A DNA stretch of 64,000 nt from Erigeron canadensis (lineage: Eukaryota; Streptophyta; Magnoliopsida; Asterales; Asteraceae). Each line of letters begins with the position of its first letter. Positions within the stretch are counted from its first letter, which is position 1. Where the stretch lies: assembly GCF_010389155.1 (NCBI RefSeq), contig NC_057761.1, forward strand, positions 19,160,501 to 19,224,500. Reading direction: 5' to 3'. Below the pieces are notes generated by a model. It saw only the letters and a program-made list of their open reading frames with translations. It was not told the origin of the DNA and made no database searches. Shown piece by piece: positions 60,391 to 64,000 of this stretch. A program made the translations under genes and the position numbers.

Positions 60391-61078
60391 ATGAAGTTCA
60401 CGATGGACACAACTACCGCAAGCATCTGAAGATACATGAAGTTTTCTTATTCCCTGCACTATTAATAATGAAGACTTTTTGATGATATACCTCCATATCC
60501 GAAGCTACCTTCGAATAGGTAAAATTACTTATCCAAAACACCTAAAAGGGAGCCCGATCTCCGTTCAGATTAAACCAATCCGGAGCCCAAGGTAACAATT
60601 ACCCAACTCCGAAGAAAATATAACAAAGATCGGATTAAAGAAACTCTTTCCATGATTATCCGACTAAAGCATAAAGCATGCGTATCAGGAGCCGGATAAC
60701 TTGGATACGACTCTATGGCAAGGTCAACACAAATGAGATAATCTACAAAGGAGAAAGAGATTCACCTTAACTCTCTTACCCTCCTCTCCAAGCTATCTAC
60801 CCTCTATATAAATAGAGGAGGAAGCCATACAACACATCATCATCTACATAATACACAATATACGTTCAACATACCATCTCCCGCAAGTCATCTATAGCTT
60901 ATTCGACCTCCAAAAATGCCTTAAACAAACCCTAAGTTGTAAGAAATGGCTTTGGATAAACCAACAATAGGCGTAAAGCGGTCTCTGACCCTCTGACTAG
61001 AAGGGAATCGCCAACAAACACCATCAACCCCAACTCACACCTCCGGTTGAGTCATAGTGCGATTATTTGATCAAACAA
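60391..61078 (+). mobile_element. 5' LTR of a Ty3/Gypsy element (left end unclear)
   Basis: A TATA box (TATATAAATA, 60805-60814) is followed by a leader with GTCATCTATAGC. The primer-site context at 61079 marks the right end. The left end was not placed, and no second LTR lies in the window. Confidence 0.5.
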
Positions 61079-61100
61079 ATTTGTGCCATCCGTGGGACCC
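61079..61100 (+). other. Primer binding site region of the Gypsy element
   Basis: TTTGTGCCATCCGTGGGACC closely follows the leader. Plant Gypsy elements of the Tat group start their internal region with a similar TTGGCGCCGTCTGTGGGA, so this is taken as the primer-site region. Confidence 0.5.
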
Positions 61101-63290
61101 TTGTCCTCAAGTTCGAACCTAGTCACGATCAAAAGAAAAGCATTATGTGAAACTCTGAATCCCCACCAGGGCAATACGGGCCAAAAACCGCCTAAAGCCA
61201 AGACGAATAGAGTGACAAAATCTTCCTCGCTGAGACCACCAGCTCTCCTGATGTACGGGAGAATAACGATCATCTGCCTTCTCCCGGTGATCGGGCGGAG
61301 GGTCAGTCAGCGCGCCAAAAGTCAGCAGTTAATAACACGACCAATATTAGCCAACGAGTAGGAGGAGGAGGCAATGAAAGAAGCACGACCCCTGAGTTGG
61401 AAAGAGATGCCATGCAACTCCCTGAGTATACAAATCAGGATATCCCCTCGCCTCAGACGCAGGAATCTTCGAAGGGAAACAAAACTTGGACTTTAAGCCA
61501 GGGAATCAACTCAACAAAGGTAAAGAAAGCTGACCAATGGTCGCTTGAGGAGGTCCCAGACAAAATAAGAAAAGCTAAAAACAAACACAAAGACGACTTC
61601 GGAGTAACAAAAAGCCCAGCAGCGACATACCCGACCTATTAAGGAACCCCAACAGGAGTGGTAACGGCAGGTATGGCACAACAATATCAACCAATGTACC
61701 CGTCATACTATTACGGAGGATGCTTCTACCTGAAAGGAGCACCACAAACCCAACATATCAGGATGCTACCCTTAGTTGGAGGTTATCCGATGCATATGCA
61801 GGGATCATGGTATTACCCTTATGTGCTTATGGTACCACAGTACCCTCAAACGAACTCCATGGTTAAAGTCGCAAAAGACGAAACCAATCAGAAGGAATCA
61901 GAGTTTAAATACAAACGGTCATGTGTACAGTTCACAAAGAAGCTGCACCAACACGTGCCGCCAGTAAAACTGTTAGACACACAGCAGCTCCCCTGGTATG
62001 ACGGCACCTCCGAAGTTAGTACCTTTCTCCATGAAATCGATAGTGTAGCCTAGATCGAAGGATTGAGTGATCCGGTAGTCTGCCATGTTATCCTCTACCT
62101 CCTGCATGGAAAGGTCAAGGATTGGCGGAAAAGCCTACCAGAGGAAAGCATACATGACGCTGAAAGCTTTAAGACAAAACTAAAGGAAGAACTCGGTTCC
62201 CACCTTCGGGCGTATGAGATAAAACATGAGAAGGATGAAGAAACAGAAGATTTTCTGAAACGATACGGAGACAACACACCAAACTTTTTGTGTCTATTCG
62301 AACAAGGAAGAATATCCGGAGCTATACATGGGCTCCGATCGAAAGAACTGATACGACATCTATGCCTCAGTAAACCGACCAGCTACTCAGACTTGGTCAG
62401 CAAGTTTCATGATTGGAAAAGCATGGAAGAGTTAGCAGAAAAAGCCATGATTAAATGGAAGACCATGGTAAAACAGAATGGGAAGAGAAAAGAAACATCG
62501 GAAGATGAACAAACTGAGAAACCCTCTACCATATACAGAAGCAATGGCAAAGACGTTCGTCAGACTAGTACCGTTATCTGAAAGAGGGACCAAAAAACCT
62601 TGACAAACGTAGTTGTTTCCATAACGGATACGACCACAGTACAGACAATTGCAGAGAGCTGCTAAGACAAATAGATGACGCCGCAAGAGAAAACAAGCTA
62701 TCGCATCTAGTGAAAAGAACCAAACCAAGCTTCGACGAAGCAGAACCAGAAGAACACCGAATGAGGATACTGTCAAACACCCTTATCAAAAAAGGGCCAC
62801 AACATTACCACTTCGCTGGTCTCGATGATCAAGGTTCGATGGATCCGGTGCTAATAAAAGTGAACATAGGCAATGTATGCCTAAAAATTGCACAGGTGAA
62901 TACGGTAAGTGGGCGCAATATAAAAGTTTCCTCCGGTTGCCACAAAAGCTTCGTGAAACGATCATGCCACTAAACACCGAAGTGGTAGGGTTCGCCAGCG
63001 AACGGATCCGCCCAGTCGGAGAAGTATGGCTAGATGTCACTATCGGAGGATTCTCCTGGCGACGGACCGCAAGAATTCTTGCAATCATGATAAAAGCGAA
63101 ATAACCTTATACCATGCTTTTGGGTAAAGAAAGACTAAGGAAATTCCATATGATAGTGTCCACAATACATGGTTGCGTACAATACAAATCCCACAGAGGG
63201 ATGCAAACGATAATCTCCCCAGTCACTTCAGATACAAATGGAGAAAGCTCTGTACCATGACACAAACGCAATAGGATGATAACCTAGAAA
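61101..63290 (+). pseudogene. Ty3/Gypsy (Tat-like) gag and protease region, broken
   Basis: One frame from about 61397 to 62581 carries a gag capsid region: LPWYDGTSEVSTFLHEID, ILYLLHGKVKDWRKSLP, and EETEDFLKRYGD with GLRSKELIRHLCL. It has in-frame stops at 61640-61642 and 62051-62053. After a frameshift near 62580 comes the zinc-knuckle remnant CFHNGYDHSTDNCREL. The protease-region blocks LPQKLRETIMPLNTEVVGFA and RPVGEVWLDVTIGG follow (62940-63060), then FHMIVSTIHGCVQYKS (about 63150). The aspartic-protease active-site stretch before them is garbled. Reverse transcriptase and integrase are not seen before the window ends. Confidence 0.78.
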
Positions 63291-64000
63291 AGAGCCAGGG
63301 GTCGATTGGGACCAACTGTGGAAAAAGGATCCTTCAAAACAGAAAGCACATGAAGCTCCGTAGAAACGGAGAGCGAAGAAGACAGCAAACTAAAGACTTC
63401 GAAAGGCATTAAGACCGGATGGAGCACAATCTCCCCCCGGGATAAGCCAAATTAACGAAGCAAATAGGGCAGCACAAAAGTAGCAGCTAGGAAAGATACA
63501 AATGTTATTTTGTAAAATTCTCCCGCTATGTACTTATAAGCTCCCAAATGAATAAAAACAATCATAATAATATTATAAATGCGCATAAAGTTTTTTAAAT
63601 CCTTGAATTGTTAAGGGGATGCCCATAAGACTTTTCAAAACAATCATGAGGTAGTAACCCATGAGCCCAATGCACAAGTCACTCCCTCCTTATGTTTGTA
63701 GTGCATAAGCATTGGTACGTGAGACATTCCTTTAAACAAGGAATGCACTAAAGGGATATCATTCTCCCACACGAATGAGAAACGAATCAAAAATAAAATT
63801 ACCAAAAGGAGGCCACTTTTTATGCACAACGGATTACAACAAGTCTACATCCCTTGAGGCCTAATACTATACAAATCAGAAATAGAGGCATTGGGATTAG
63901 TGGCTATTCGCTGAATATAAGGAAAAGTAATATTCCTTAGAGCCTCCTCAACGTCATCAATTCTTAACCCTCTGCTAAGAAAATTCGACCTATTCCCTCC
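63291..64000 (+). other. Remaining Gypsy internal or flanking sequence
   Basis: No coding motifs. A poly(A)-like AATAAAAACAATC string lies near 63551. Whether this is decayed internal sequence or the 3' side of a deleted element cannot be told from the window. Confidence 0.4.

Noticed and set aside
61052..61273. Minus-strand open frame at the start of the Gypsy internal region
   Set aside because: It overlaps the primer-site and leader region and has no similarity to any family I know.

Overview
This is nuclear DNA of a flowering plant. It has AT-rich intergenic sequence, split genes with GT-AG introns, and dense nested transposable elements. The retroelement and Harbinger-type families look like those of the daisy family (Asteraceae), but that placement is an inference. 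Three genes can be followed exon by exon with intact reading frames. They are an AMSH-type JAMM deubiquitinase (+, 20235-31204, 14 exons, 526 aa), a receptor-like cytoplasmic protein kinase (+, 37572-47575, 4 exons, 383 aa) and a WAT1-related EamA transporter (-, 51550-54930, 6 exons, 358 aa). Almost everything else is mobile DNA or its relics.

Layout. 1-4060: 3' half of a SIRE/Maximus-like Copia retrotransposon (RNase H end, repeated purine tracts, 3' LTR start). 4061-7306: decayed LTR-type sequence. 7307-19400: a Harbinger-like element with a Myb/SANT-like ORF, split by a solo LTR (7537-17450) that is itself split by a large RPA-carrying Helitron (about 7955-15589). 19484-19965: small Helitron upstream of the AMSH gene. 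20235-31204: AMSH gene, with Helitron and MITE insertions in introns 1 and 4. 31205-33377: intergenic, with a tRNA-derived SINE. 33378-36683: terminal-inverted-repeat element split by a second solo LTR (33636-35985, perfect 5-bp target duplication). 36840-37262: Mutator-like MITE.

37572-47575: kinase gene. Its third intron is 8 kb and holds a 6.35-kb antisense Copia element with 687-bp LTRs and a 113-bp piece of chloroplast psbD. 47576-51549: a duplicated, broken version of the kinase/WAT1 neighbourhood. 51550-54930: WAT1 gene, convergent with the kinase. 55000-58172: AT-rich sequence and microsatellites. 58173-64000: three LTR-type elements, including a Gypsy gag-protease relic that runs to the window edge.

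No operon-like or pathway link joins the three genes. The two most notable patterns are these. The kinase/WAT1 convergent pair was duplicated, and each copy then lost the opposite gene. The two large solo LTRs also each carry six short palindromes spaced at or near 21 bp at the same relative position, although their sequences differ.
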